Shown: positions 25,733 to 32,927 of the stretch, piece by piece | How positions within the stretch are numbered: position 1 is the stretch's first letter | How the letters are laid out: each line of letters starts with the position of its first letter | NCBI RefSeq assembly: GCF_017676345.1 | Contig: NZ_JAFFZM010000015.1 | Coordinates: forward strand, 175,084 to 239,083 | Source: Streptomyces smyrnaeus | GTDB taxonomy: Bacteria > Actinomycetota > Actinomycetes > Streptomycetales > Streptomycetaceae | Direction of reading: 5' to 3' | Length of the DNA stretch: 64,000 nucleotides | Program-made: the position numbers and the translations under genes | The notes under the pieces: generated by a model | Databases searched by the model: none | Told to the model about the DNA's origin: nothing | The model's input: only the letters and a program-made list of their open reading frames with translations

Positions 25733-26140
25733 TCACTCCATAGAGTGACCGGTTCCGGGCTTCGGGAAACGCGTTTCGTTCCTCTCGATCTTTGCTTCCA
25801 GTGCCACGAGGGGGTCGACACCCACCACTTGGCAGAACTGGAGGAGGTACGCGAGGACATCGGCGACCTCGTCCTCCACCCGTGCCGCCGCCTCCGGGTC
25901 CGCCATCACCCGGGCCGACTGCTCGGGCGTCAGCCACTGGAAGATCTCCACCAGCTCGCCCGCCTCCACGCTCAGCGCCGCGGACAGGTTCTTGGGGGTG
26001 TGGTACTGCCCCCAGTCCCGTGCCGCCGCGAACCGGGCGAGGCGCTGCTGGAGTCCCGCGACCGTGCGGGGGGTCTCGGCCCGGCCGTCGCGCCGGGCGT
26101 CCCGGTCGGCTGCCTGTGTGTCGTCGTACTGTTCGTTCAC
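25733..26140 (-). CDS. MazG-like nucleotide pyrophosphohydrolase
   Basis: 135 residues. The MazG/dCTPase signature is present: QLRHTPKNL-type start (WGQYHTPKNLSAALSVEAGE), EAGELVEIFQW, then EDEVADVLAYLLQFC, giving the E-x-x-E and E-x-x-D magnesium-binding pairs. Such single-domain enzymes hydrolyse non-canonical NTPs or dCTP. The GTG start overlaps the stop of the upstream AAA gene (GTGA) and the GGGAG ribosome-binding bases lie immediately before it, so translation is coupled to that gene. Confidence 0.9.
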   Translation of the reverse strand: MNEQYDDTQAADRDARRDGRAETPRTVAGLQQRLARFAAARDWGQYHTPKNLSAALSVEAGELVEIFQWLTPEQSARVMADPEAAARVEDEVADVLAYLLQFCQVVGVDPLVALEAKIERNETRFPKPGTGHSME

Positions 26141-27399
26141 CTCCCAAGGTCTACCAGGGTCACGTCTGCCGTCCGCGCGGTCTCCTGTGCCAGCGGCCCC
26201 TGGTCCGGGCCGGTCGCCAGCAGCCGCACATGGCCGCGCCGGGCCATCCGGCCCGCCAGCGCCAGCAGTTCGGCCGTCTGCCGCCCGTCCAGCCCCCGAT
26301 CCAGTCCGTCCGCCAGCACCGTGAGCGCCTGCCGCGCCGCCGGCACCTCGTGCACCGTCTCCATCGACAGCACACCGGGACCCGTCAGCAGCACCAGCGC
26401 CAGCGCCACGAACCGCAACTCGCCCTCGCCCAGCCACTCCAGCGGGGTGGCCGGTCCGGCGCCGCCGTGCTCCAGCACGCCGCGCACCAGTCCGCTGCCG
26501 GTCCGCCCGGCCGGCTCCGCGTACAGCTCCGTCACCGCCCCCGCGCACCCCTCCCGCACCACGGCCAGCAGCGCCGTATGCCGGGTGGCGCACTCCGCAC
26601 GCGTACGGCGCAGCACATCGGCGAGATTTCCGCAGTCGCCGCGCAGCCTGCCGTCCCCCGCGGCGACGGGCCCCCGCATCCGGCCGGGCACCGGGTCGCA
26701 GGCGAAGACCGCACGCAGGGCCACGACCACCTGCTCGACGGCCTCCAGCAGTGCCCGCTCGTCCGCCGTCGTCCCCGCCATCCGCAACGGCAGCAGCGGC
26801 AGCGTCAGCCGGTCGTCCGGGAACGGCGTCCGCAGCGTCCGGGGCGCGCCCGCCAGTCGGCAGGTGGCCGACACGGCACGCCGCGCGGGGTCCCGCAGCG
26901 CCGTGGCCAGCAGCGTCTCACCGGTGGCACGGGACAAGCGCTCGCCCACGACCCGCAGTTCGGGCTCGGCCTGCACGGCGACGTCGAAGCGCAGCGGCCC
27001 GGCCGGGCCCGCCACGGCGCAGCCGAGCCGGAATCCGCGCCGCCCCTGGCGGTCGGGCCGGGCGTCCCGCGGTACGTACGGAGAGGGGCCACCGGGCGGC
27101 GCCACCCGTGCCCCGAACACTTCCTCCAGTGCGCCGCCCTGTCCGAGCCGTGCCAGCGCCTCGTAGGCCTCCAGGACGGTCGATTTGCCGCATCCGCTGG
27201 GTCCGGTCACCACCGTGACGGGACCCAGCGGGACGGTACGGGCGCGCAGTGTGCGGAAGGCGGACAGGCGCAGCGCGCTGACGGTCGGCGTCCGGACGGT
27301 CCGCCCGGGGTCGTCGAGGGTTGCCGCTCCGCCGGCGTGCTGTGGCGCTCCCATGTCGGCGACCGTACGCACGTCCCGCGAGGCGAACCGTTCCCGCAT
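26137..27399 (-). CDS. AAA-type ATPase (ABC/SMC-like, AAA_21 group)
   Basis: About 420 residues. Walker A is GPSGCGKST (residues 66-74). A signature-like LGEGELRFVALALVLLTG is present, but the usual Walker B plus catalytic Glu (DEPE) is replaced by GVLSMETVHEVP, and no His-switch is obvious. These proteins resemble recombination-type ABC ATPases; activity may be reduced. ATG 27399 has GAGGGAG upstream. It is translationally coupled to the MazG-like gene, suggesting a joint role in nucleotide or DNA surveillance, which is inference. Confidence 0.8.
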   Translation of the reverse strand: MRERFASRDVRTVADMGAPQHAGGAATLDDPGRTVRTPTVSALRLSAFRTLRARTVPLGPVTVVTGPSGCGKSTVLEAYEALARLGQGGALEEVFGARVAPPGGPSPYVPRDARPDRQGRRGFRLGCAVAGPAGPLRFDVAVQAEPELRVVGERLSRATGETLLATALRDPARRAVSATCRLAGAPRTLRTPFPDDRLTLPLLPLRMAGTTADERALLEAVEQVVVALRAVFACDPVPGRMRGPVAAGDGRLRGDCGNLADVLRRTRAECATRHTALLAVVREGCAGAVTELYAEPAGRTGSGLVRGVLEHGGAGPATPLEWLGEGELRFVALALVLLTGPGVLSMETVHEVPAARQALTVLADGLDRGLDGRQTAELLALAGRMARRGHVRLLATGPDQGPLAQETARTADVTLVDLGR

Positions 27400-27612
27400 C
27401 TGCGGGCTCCCTCGATCGGATGACGAGCCGACTGTCGGTTCGCCGCTCGCGGCAGGCCGCCCGCCGCGAGCCGCCCGCCGATTGTCGAACGCGCCCGCTG
27501 TATCGCGCACTCGTGACGACAGTCAGGAGACAGTGATACGTTCGGCAGGTGGCGGCCCGCGCGACCGGGCGGGCGGTCTGCGGTTTGCCGACCGAGCGAC
27601 GGAGGCTGCGGA

Positions 27613-28440
27613 ATGAGCCCGTTCACCGGATCAGCGCAGCGCACCGCCCAGTGGCGGCATCTGCGGGTCGACGAGGAGGACGGGGTCACCACCGTCACGC
27701 TCGCACGGCCCGCGAAGCTCAACGCGCTGACCTTCGAGGCGTACGCCGATCTGCGCGACCTGCTCGCCGAGTTGTCGCACCGCCACCGCACCCGCGCCCT
27801 GGTGCTCGCGGGGGAGGGGCGCGGCTTTTGTTCGGGCGGGGACGTGGACGAGATCATCGGCGCCACGCTCGGGATGGACACCGCCCGGCTGCTGGACTTC
27901 AACAGGATGACCGGGCAGGTCGTACGGACCCTCAGGGAGGCACCGTTCCCCGTGGTGGCCGCCGTGCACGGGGTGGCGGCGGGCGCCGGCGCGGTGCTGG
28001 CCCTCGCAGCGGACTTCCGGGTGGCCGACCCCACGGCGCGGTTCGCCTTCCTGTTCACCAAGGTGGGCCTGTCCGGCGGCGACATGGGCGCCGCCTATCT
28101 GCTGCCCCGCGTCGTCGGGCTGGGGCACGCCACCCGCATCCTGATGCTGGGGGAGCCGGTGCGTGCCGCGGAGGCCGAACGGATCGGGCTGCTGAGCCAG
28201 TTGGTGGAGGAGGGCGACACGGCGCGGGCCGCGCACGACCTGGCCCGCCGGCTCGCGGACGGCCCCGCGCTCGCCCACGCGCAGACCAAGGCGCTGCTCA
28301 CCGCCGAACTGGACCTCCCGCTGTCCGGCGCGGTCGAACTCGACGCGGCCACCCAGGCGTTGCTGATGCACGGCGAGGACTACAAGGAGTTCCACGCCGC
28401 CTTCACCGAGAAGCGGCCGCCCGACTGGCAGGGCCGGTGA
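27613..28440 (+). CDS. Enoyl-CoA hydratase/isomerase family protein
   Basis: 275 residues of the crotonase fold. The oxyanion-hole segments are RGFCSGGDVDEI and VHGVAAGAGAVLALAADFRVA, with FTKVGLSGGDMGAAYLLPRVVG following. It heads the plus-strand part of an aromatic acyl-CoA cluster, seven bases before the two-domain monooxygenase, and most likely acts in ring opening or beta-oxidation of the dearomatised product. Strong ribosome site GGAGGC before ATG 27613. Confidence 0.92.
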   Translation: MSPFTGSAQRTAQWRHLRVDEEDGVTTVTLARPAKLNALTFEAYADLRDLLAELSHRHRTRALVLAGEGRGFCSGGDVDEIIGATLGMDTARLLDFNRMTGQVVRTLREAPFPVVAAVHGVAAGAGAVLALAADFRVADPTARFAFLFTKVGLSGGDMGAAYLLPRVVGLGHATRILMLGEPVRAAEAERIGLLSQLVEEGDTARAAHDLARRLADGPALAHAQTKALLTAELDLPLSGAVELDAATQALLMHGEDYKEFHAAFTEKRPPDWQGR

Positions 28441-28447
28441 GGCAGCC

Positions 28448-30769
28448 GTGAACGCTGCGGCTGCCGCCCGTCCGACGGCGGGAGGGGCCCGGCCGCTGCG
28501 GGTGGCCGTCATCGGCGGCGGCCCCGGAGGGCTGTACGCGGCGGTGCTGCTCAAACGGCTGGACCCGGCGCGGCACGTCACCGTCTACGAGCGGGACGCG
28601 CCCGGCGACACCTTCGGCTTCGGAGTGGTGCTCTCCGACGAGACCGTCGGCGGCATCGAGAACGCCGACCCCGAGGTCTTCGCCACCCTGGGCGCACACA
28701 TGGTGCGATGGGACGCGATCGAGATCGTCCACCGCGGCCGCACCCTCACCTCCACCGGGCACGGCTTCGCCGCCCTCGGCCGCCGTACGCTGCTGTCGGT
28801 GCTGCACCAGCGGTGCCGCGAACTCGGGGTGGTGCTGCGCTTTCGCACCGAGGCGCCCCCGGCGGCCGAACTGGCGCGCGGACACGATCTGGTGATCGCC
28901 GCGGACGGGGTGCACAGCGCCACCCGTACGGCGCACGCCGATGCCTTCCGGCCCACCCTCACCACCCACCGTTGCCGCTACATCTGGCTCGCCGCCGACT
29001 TCGCGCTCGACGCCTTCCGCTTCGAGATCGCCGAGACCGGGCACGGCATCCTCCAGCTCCACGCCTACCCCTATGCGCCCGACCGCTCCACGGCCGTCGT
29101 CGAGGCCCGCGAGGAGGTCTGGCGGGCCGCAGGGCTGGACCGGCTCGACGAGCGCGCCGTGGCCGAGCGGTGCGCCGAGTTGTTCCCCGGGACCCTGCGC
29201 GGGCACACCCTGCGCGGCAACCGCTCGCAGTGGACCGCCTTCCGTACCGTCGTCAACGAGCGCTGGTGGCACGGGAGCGCCGGGAAGATCGTGCTGCTGG
29301 GCGACGCCGCGCACACCGCGCACTTCTCCATCGGCTCGGGCACCAAGCTCGCCGTCGAGGACGCCCTGGCGCTCGCCGCCTGCCTGCGCGAACAGCCCGA
29401 CCTGGCCGCCGCGCTCACCGCCTACGAGGCCGAGCGCAAGCCCGTCGTACGGTCCACCCAGCGCGCCGCGCACGCGAGCCTGACCTGGTTCGAGGAGCTG
29501 GCCGGGTACACCGCCCAGCCGCCGTACCGGTTCGCCTTCAACCTGCTCACCCGCAGTCGCCGCGTCACCCACGCCAACCTGCGGCTGCGCGACGCCGGGT
29601 TCGTCGCGGCGACGGAACGGGAGGCAGGGGTGCCCGACGGCACCCCGCCCATGTTCACCCCGTTCCGGCTGCGCCGGCTGGAGTTGCGCAACCGGGTGGT
29701 CGTCTCCCCGATGGACATGTACAAGTCCCGGCAGGGTGTGCCCGGCGACTTCCACCTCGTCCACCTGGGCGCGCGGGCGCTCGGCGGAGCCGGACTGGTC
29801 ATGACGGAGATGGTGTGCGTCTCCGAGCGGGGCCGCATCACCCCGGGCTGCGCGGGGCTGTGGAACGACGAGCAGGAGGCGGCCTGGCGGCGGGTCACCG
29901 ACTTCGTGCACCAGCAGTCGCCGACGGCCGCGATCGGGCTGCAGCTCGGCCACTCCGGGCGCAAGGGCTCCACCAGACTCATGTGGGAGGGCATCGACGA
30001 ACCGCTGCCCGAGGGCAACTGGCCGCTGGTCGCCGCCTCCCCGCTGCCGTACCGCCCCGGGATCGGGCAGACTCCGCGCGAGCTGACGCGGGAGGGGATG
30101 GTCGCGGTGCGGGAGGAGTTCGCCGCCGCGGCCCGCCGGGGCGCCCGCACGGGCTTCGATCTGCTGGAGCTGCACTGCGCGCACGGCTATCTGCTGTCCG
30201 GCTTCCTCTCCCCGCTGACCAACCGGCGCGCCGACGGCTGGGGCGGCTCGCTGACCGCACGGCTGCGCTTCCCCCTGGAGGTGTTCGACGCGGTGCGCGA
30301 GGTGTGGCCCGCCGAACGCCCCATGACGGTGCGGATATCCGCCACCGACTGGGCTCCGGGCGGCACCACGGGCGAGGACGCGGTCCGGATCGCGGCCGCC
30401 TTCGCCGAGCACGGCGCGGACGCGATCGATGTCTCGACCGGGCAGGTCGTCGCCGACGAGCGCCCCGACTTCGGCCGTTCGTACCAGACGCCGTACGCCG
30501 ACCGCATCCGCAATCTGCTGGGCGTTCCCGTCATCGCCGTCGGCGCCGTCTCCTCCTGGGACGACGTCAACTCGCTCGTCCTGGCCGGGCGCGCCGATCT
30601 GTGCGCGCTGGCCCGGCCGCACCTGTACGACCCGCACTGGACGCTGCACGCCGCCGCCGAGCAGGGGTACGAGGGGCCCGGCGCGCCGTGGCCGGAACCG
30701 TACCGGGCGGGCAGTCGCAGACCTCCCACCGGCCGTACGGACAGCCCCAGGCCCCGGCTCTCACTCTGA
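28448..30769 (+). CDS. Two-domain aryl-CoA monooxygenase/reductase (anthraniloyl-CoA or salicylyl-CoA type)
   Basis: 773 residues. N-terminal half: FAD monooxygenase (VAVIGGGPGGLYAAVLLKRL, VIAADGVHSATRTAHA, VLLGDAAHTAHFSIGSG). C-terminal half from about 398: old-yellow-enzyme domain (MFTPFRLRRLELRNRVVVSP, IGLQLGHSGRKGST, GFDLLELHCAHGYLLSGFLSP). This order and length are those of 2-aminobenzoyl-CoA monooxygenase/reductase of Azoarcus and of proteins annotated as salicylyl-CoA 5-hydroxylase. It would hydroxylate, and with anthraniloyl-CoA also partly reduce, the ring. RidA-like, dehydrogenase and hydratase neighbours favour the anthranilate route; no gentisate dioxygenase is seen. Confidence 0.9.
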   Translation: MNAAAAARPTAGGARPLRVAVIGGGPGGLYAAVLLKRLDPARHVTVYERDAPGDTFGFGVVLSDETVGGIENADPEVFATLGAHMVRWDAIEIVHRGRTLTSTGHGFAALGRRTLLSVLHQRCRELGVVLRFRTEAPPAAELARGHDLVIAADGVHSATRTAHADAFRPTLTTHRCRYIWLAADFALDAFRFEIAETGHGILQLHAYPYAPDRSTAVVEAREEVWRAAGLDRLDERAVAERCAELFPGTLRGHTLRGNRSQWTAFRTVVNERWWHGSAGKIVLLGDAAHTAHFSIGSGTKLAVEDALALAACLREQPDLAAALTAYEAERKPVVRSTQRAAHASLTWFEELAGYTAQPPYRFAFNLLTRSRRVTHANLRLRDAGFVAATEREAGVPDGTPPMFTPFRLRRLELRNRVVVSPMDMYKSRQGVPGDFHLVHLGARALGGAGLVMTEMVCVSERGRITPGCAGLWNDEQEAAWRRVTDFVHQQSPTAAIGLQLGHSGRKGSTRLMWEGIDEPLPEGNWPLVAASPLPYRPGIGQTPRELTREGMVAVREEFAAAARRGARTGFDLLELHCAHGYLLSGFLSPLTNRRADGWGGSLTARLRFPLEVFDAVREVWPAERPMTVRISATDWAPGGTTGEDAVRIAAAFAEHGADAIDVSTGQVVADERPDFGRSYQTPYADRIRNLLGVPVIAVGAVSSWDDVNSLVLAGRADLCALARPHLYDPHWTLHAAAEQGYEGPGAPWPEPYRAGSRRPPTGRTDSPRPRLSL

Positions 30770-30793
30770 GCGCGGACTCCGGCCGCACCCACC

Positions 30794-30811
30794 ACATACC
30801 GCTCGGTATGT
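30794..30811. promoter_or_regulatory. TetR-type inverted repeat downstream of the monooxygenase
   Basis: ACATACCG-CT-CGGTATGT: perfect eight-base arms around two bases, 25 bp after the monooxygenase stop and about 145 bp before the alpha/beta hydrolase start. The arm sequence and spacing are typical of TetR-family operators. No TetR gene lies beside it; the nearest one (24 kb position) has a different operator-like site. Confidence 0.55.
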
Positions 30812-30955
30812 AGTGATCCCCAGGTCTTCGGCACCGGCGCGGGTCTAGGCTGAGCGGTCTCGTTCCCGATCCCGGCCGGCGGGGGAGAAGGTGCCGCCGG
30901 GAGGGTGCGGGCGAGCCAGCGCGGACACCCGCCGAGAGCCGGAAAGGGGAGGAAT

Positions 30956-31702
30956 GTGCCCGCTCTGAACCAGGCCGAACTGGTACTGGTGCACAGTCCG
31001 CTGACCGGAGACCTCATCTGGCAGCCGGTCGCCGACGCGCTGCGCGCACGGGGCCGGACCGTCAGCGTCCCCCGCCTCGCCGGAGCCTTCGACAGCACGG
31101 GCCCCTACTACCCCAGACTGCTGGACGCCGTGACCGGCCCGCTGACCGCGCCCCTGGACGAGACCCGCCCCGCCCCGGTGGTGCTGGCCGGACACAGCGG
31201 AGCCGGCCCGCTGCTCCCCGCGCTCCGCGAACGCCTCACCCAGGGGCGCCGCAGGATCGCCGGAACGGTCTACGTGGACGCGCAGTGGCCGCACCCCGGG
31301 GCCGGCTGGCTGGAGGCGGCCCCGCCGCAGCTCGCCCGGCAACTGCGCGAGCTGGCCGAGAACGGTTCGCTGCCGCCCTGGGACACCTGGTTCCCCGAGC
31401 AGATGCTGATCGACGAGGTGCCCGATCCGGTGCTGCGCGAGCGCTTCCGCACCGGCCTCCCGCGGCTCCCCCTCGCCTACTTCGAGGAGCGCGCCCCGCA
31501 CGCCGTCCCCGACCCCGACCACGCCCGCACCGCCTATCTGCGGCTGAGCCCGCACTACGAGGAGACCGCGATGCGCGCCGAGGCCATCGGCCACCGGGTG
31601 CTGCGGCGCACCTCACACCATCTGAGCCCGCTCACCGACCCGGAGGCCACCGCCGACGCGCTGGAGAAACTCGCCCGCCGCTTCGCCGCGTGCCCGGCCT
31701 GA
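30956..31702 (+). CDS. Alpha/beta hydrolase
   Basis: 248 residues. The nucleophile elbow is LAGHSGAGPLLP, with LVLVHSPLTGDLIWQPVADALRARG at the N-terminus and HHLSPLTDPEATADAL near the C-terminus supplying the probable catalytic His region. It could be an esterase or a CoA-thioester hydrolase linked to the aromatic acyl-CoA genes, but it has its own upstream region with an operator-like palindrome. GTG 30956 has a strong GGGGAGG. Substrate unknown. Confidence 0.85.
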   Translation: MPALNQAELVLVHSPLTGDLIWQPVADALRARGRTVSVPRLAGAFDSTGPYYPRLLDAVTGPLTAPLDETRPAPVVLAGHSGAGPLLPALRERLTQGRRRIAGTVYVDAQWPHPGAGWLEAAPPQLARQLRELAENGSLPPWDTWFPEQMLIDEVPDPVLRERFRTGLPRLPLAYFEERAPHAVPDPDHARTAYLRLSPHYEETAMRAEAIGHRVLRRTSHHLSPLTDPEATADALEKLARRFAACPA

Positions 31703-31733
31703 CGGCTGCGCGCCGCCGCCGTACGGTGGAGTC

Positions 31734-31973
31734 ATGTACGCGCGCAGGCGGCGCCGCTATTTCACGCTGATGGTCATCTGCCTGGTGCTGTTCGTCAGCG
31801 CCTGGGCCTTCGTGCGGCTGTGGTCGGTGCCCGCCGCCATCGGGATGTGCGTCGTGGCCATGGTCATCCCGCCGCTCGCCGCGATCGTCGGCAACCGGCG
31901 GGAATCGGACGACCGCTGGTGGGACGAGCCGTCCGACGACGCCCCGCCGCGGGACGGGAACGGACGCGGCTGA
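31734..31973 (+). CDS. DUF3099 family membrane protein
   Basis: 79 residues: an Arg-rich start (MYARRRRRYFTLM), two adjacent helices (about 9-27 and 32-51, with AMVIPPLAAIVGNRR between membrane and tail) and an acidic tail containing DRWWDEP. This is the conserved actinobacterial DUF3099 protein of unknown function. It starts 31 bp after the hydrolase and converges on the PaaX gene. Confidence 0.88.
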   Translation: MYARRRRRYFTLMVICLVLFVSAWAFVRLWSVPAAIGMCVVAMVIPPLAAIVGNRRESDDRWWDEPSDDAPPRDGNGRG

Positions 31974-31997
31974 GCCGGCGGCCCCTGCGAGATGCCC

Positions 31998-32020
31998 GGC
32001 GCGGTGTCCGGCGCCGCGCC
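31998..32020. terminator. Hairpin between convergent genes
   Basis: GGCGCGG (31998-32004) and CCGCGCC (32014-32020) form a seven-pair GC stem with a nine-base loop, placed between the DUF3099 stop and the PaaX stop. No T-run follows, as is usual at this GC content. Confidence 0.4.
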
Positions 32021-32030
32021 CTGCGCGCCT

Positions 32031-32918
32031 TCAGCGGCCGAGCGTCTGCGCGTACACCTCGCGTACGTACGCGTACCCGGCGTCCCGCAGCTTCTCGTGC
32101 AGGGTGCCGAACACCTTCGCCGAGCGCTCGCCCGGCCACCGCGCGGGCAGCAGCGCCGACGGCAGGCCCGGGTCCGCGTAGGGCAGCCGCCGCCAGGCGT
32201 CCAGCGCGAGCAGATAGTCCCGGTACGCCGATCGACCGGGCACCCGGCTGCGCCGTGTCCAGCGGCGCAGTACCGGCTCGTGCTCGGCGAGGAAGGCGCG
32301 ATGGCTCTCCGCGATGGCCTCCAGGTCCCACCAGCGCGCCACCGCCTCGGCGGTCGGCGTGAAACCGGTGTGTCGGCCGCGGAACAGATCCACGTAGGGC
32401 GCCAGTTCCAGCCGGTCGAGCGCGTGCCGCGTCTCCTCCTCCAGGTGCGAGGGCGCGATCCACACCCCCGGTGCGGCGTTGCCGAAACCGAGCCGGGCCA
32501 ACCGGGAGCGCAGCACATGCCGCCGGTCGCGTTCGCTCTCGGGCACGGAGAAGACGGCGAGCAGCCAGTCGCCGTCCGGTTCGGGGCGGCTGTAGATACG
32601 GCGGTCGCCGTCGGCGAGGAGCTGGTCGGCGGCGGGCGAGGGGCGATATCCGGCCGCTTTGCTGCCGGGTCTGTCCGCGGTCAGCAGTCCGCGCCGCTTG
32701 AGCCGGGAGACCGCGGAGCGGACCGCCGGCGCGTCGATGTCCAGGGCGCCGAGCAGCCGGATGAGGGCGGCGACGGGGACGGTGCCTCCGGCCTGGAGCT
32801 CACGCCCGTAGGCGCCGTAGAAGGTGAGGATGAGGGAGCCGGGTGAGGGCTTGCTCAACTGCGGAGCACCGGGGGCCTGAGCAGCCTCGCCGAGCTGCGG
32901 AAACACGTTTGGAACCAC
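32031..32918 (-). CDS. PaaX family transcriptional regulator
   Basis: 295 residues. The N-terminal winged helix (SLILTFYGAYGRELQAGG, AALIRLLGALDIDAPAVRSAVSRLKRRGLL) and the C-terminal PaaX domain (WLLAVFSVPESERDRRHVLRSRLARLGFG, ending YAYVREVYAQTLG) match the family. PaaX proteins are repressors released by aryl-CoA thioesters such as phenylacetyl-CoA. It follows the aryl-CoA ligase by nine bases on the same strand and so probably senses the CoA ester that ligase makes. GTG start; ribosome site weak, translation likely coupled. Confidence 0.92.
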   Translation of the reverse strand: MVPNVFPQLGEAAQAPGAPQLSKPSPGSLILTFYGAYGRELQAGGTVPVAALIRLLGALDIDAPAVRSAVSRLKRRGLLTADRPGSKAAGYRPSPAADQLLADGDRRIYSRPEPDGDWLLAVFSVPESERDRRHVLRSRLARLGFGNAAPGVWIAPSHLEEETRHALDRLELAPYVDLFRGRHTGFTPTAEAVARWWDLEAIAESHRAFLAEHEPVLRRWTRRSRVPGRSAYRDYLLALDAWRRLPYADPGLPSALLPARWPGERSAKVFGTLHEKLRDAGYAYVREVYAQTLGR

Positions 32919-32927
32919 GCTGTCACT

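Noticed and set aside
27400..27612. Hidden small gene or RNA in the divergent AAA/enoyl-CoA hydratase gap
   Set aside because: No ribosome site with a coding-like frame, no convincing hairpin series; only ordinary promoter sequence is expected.
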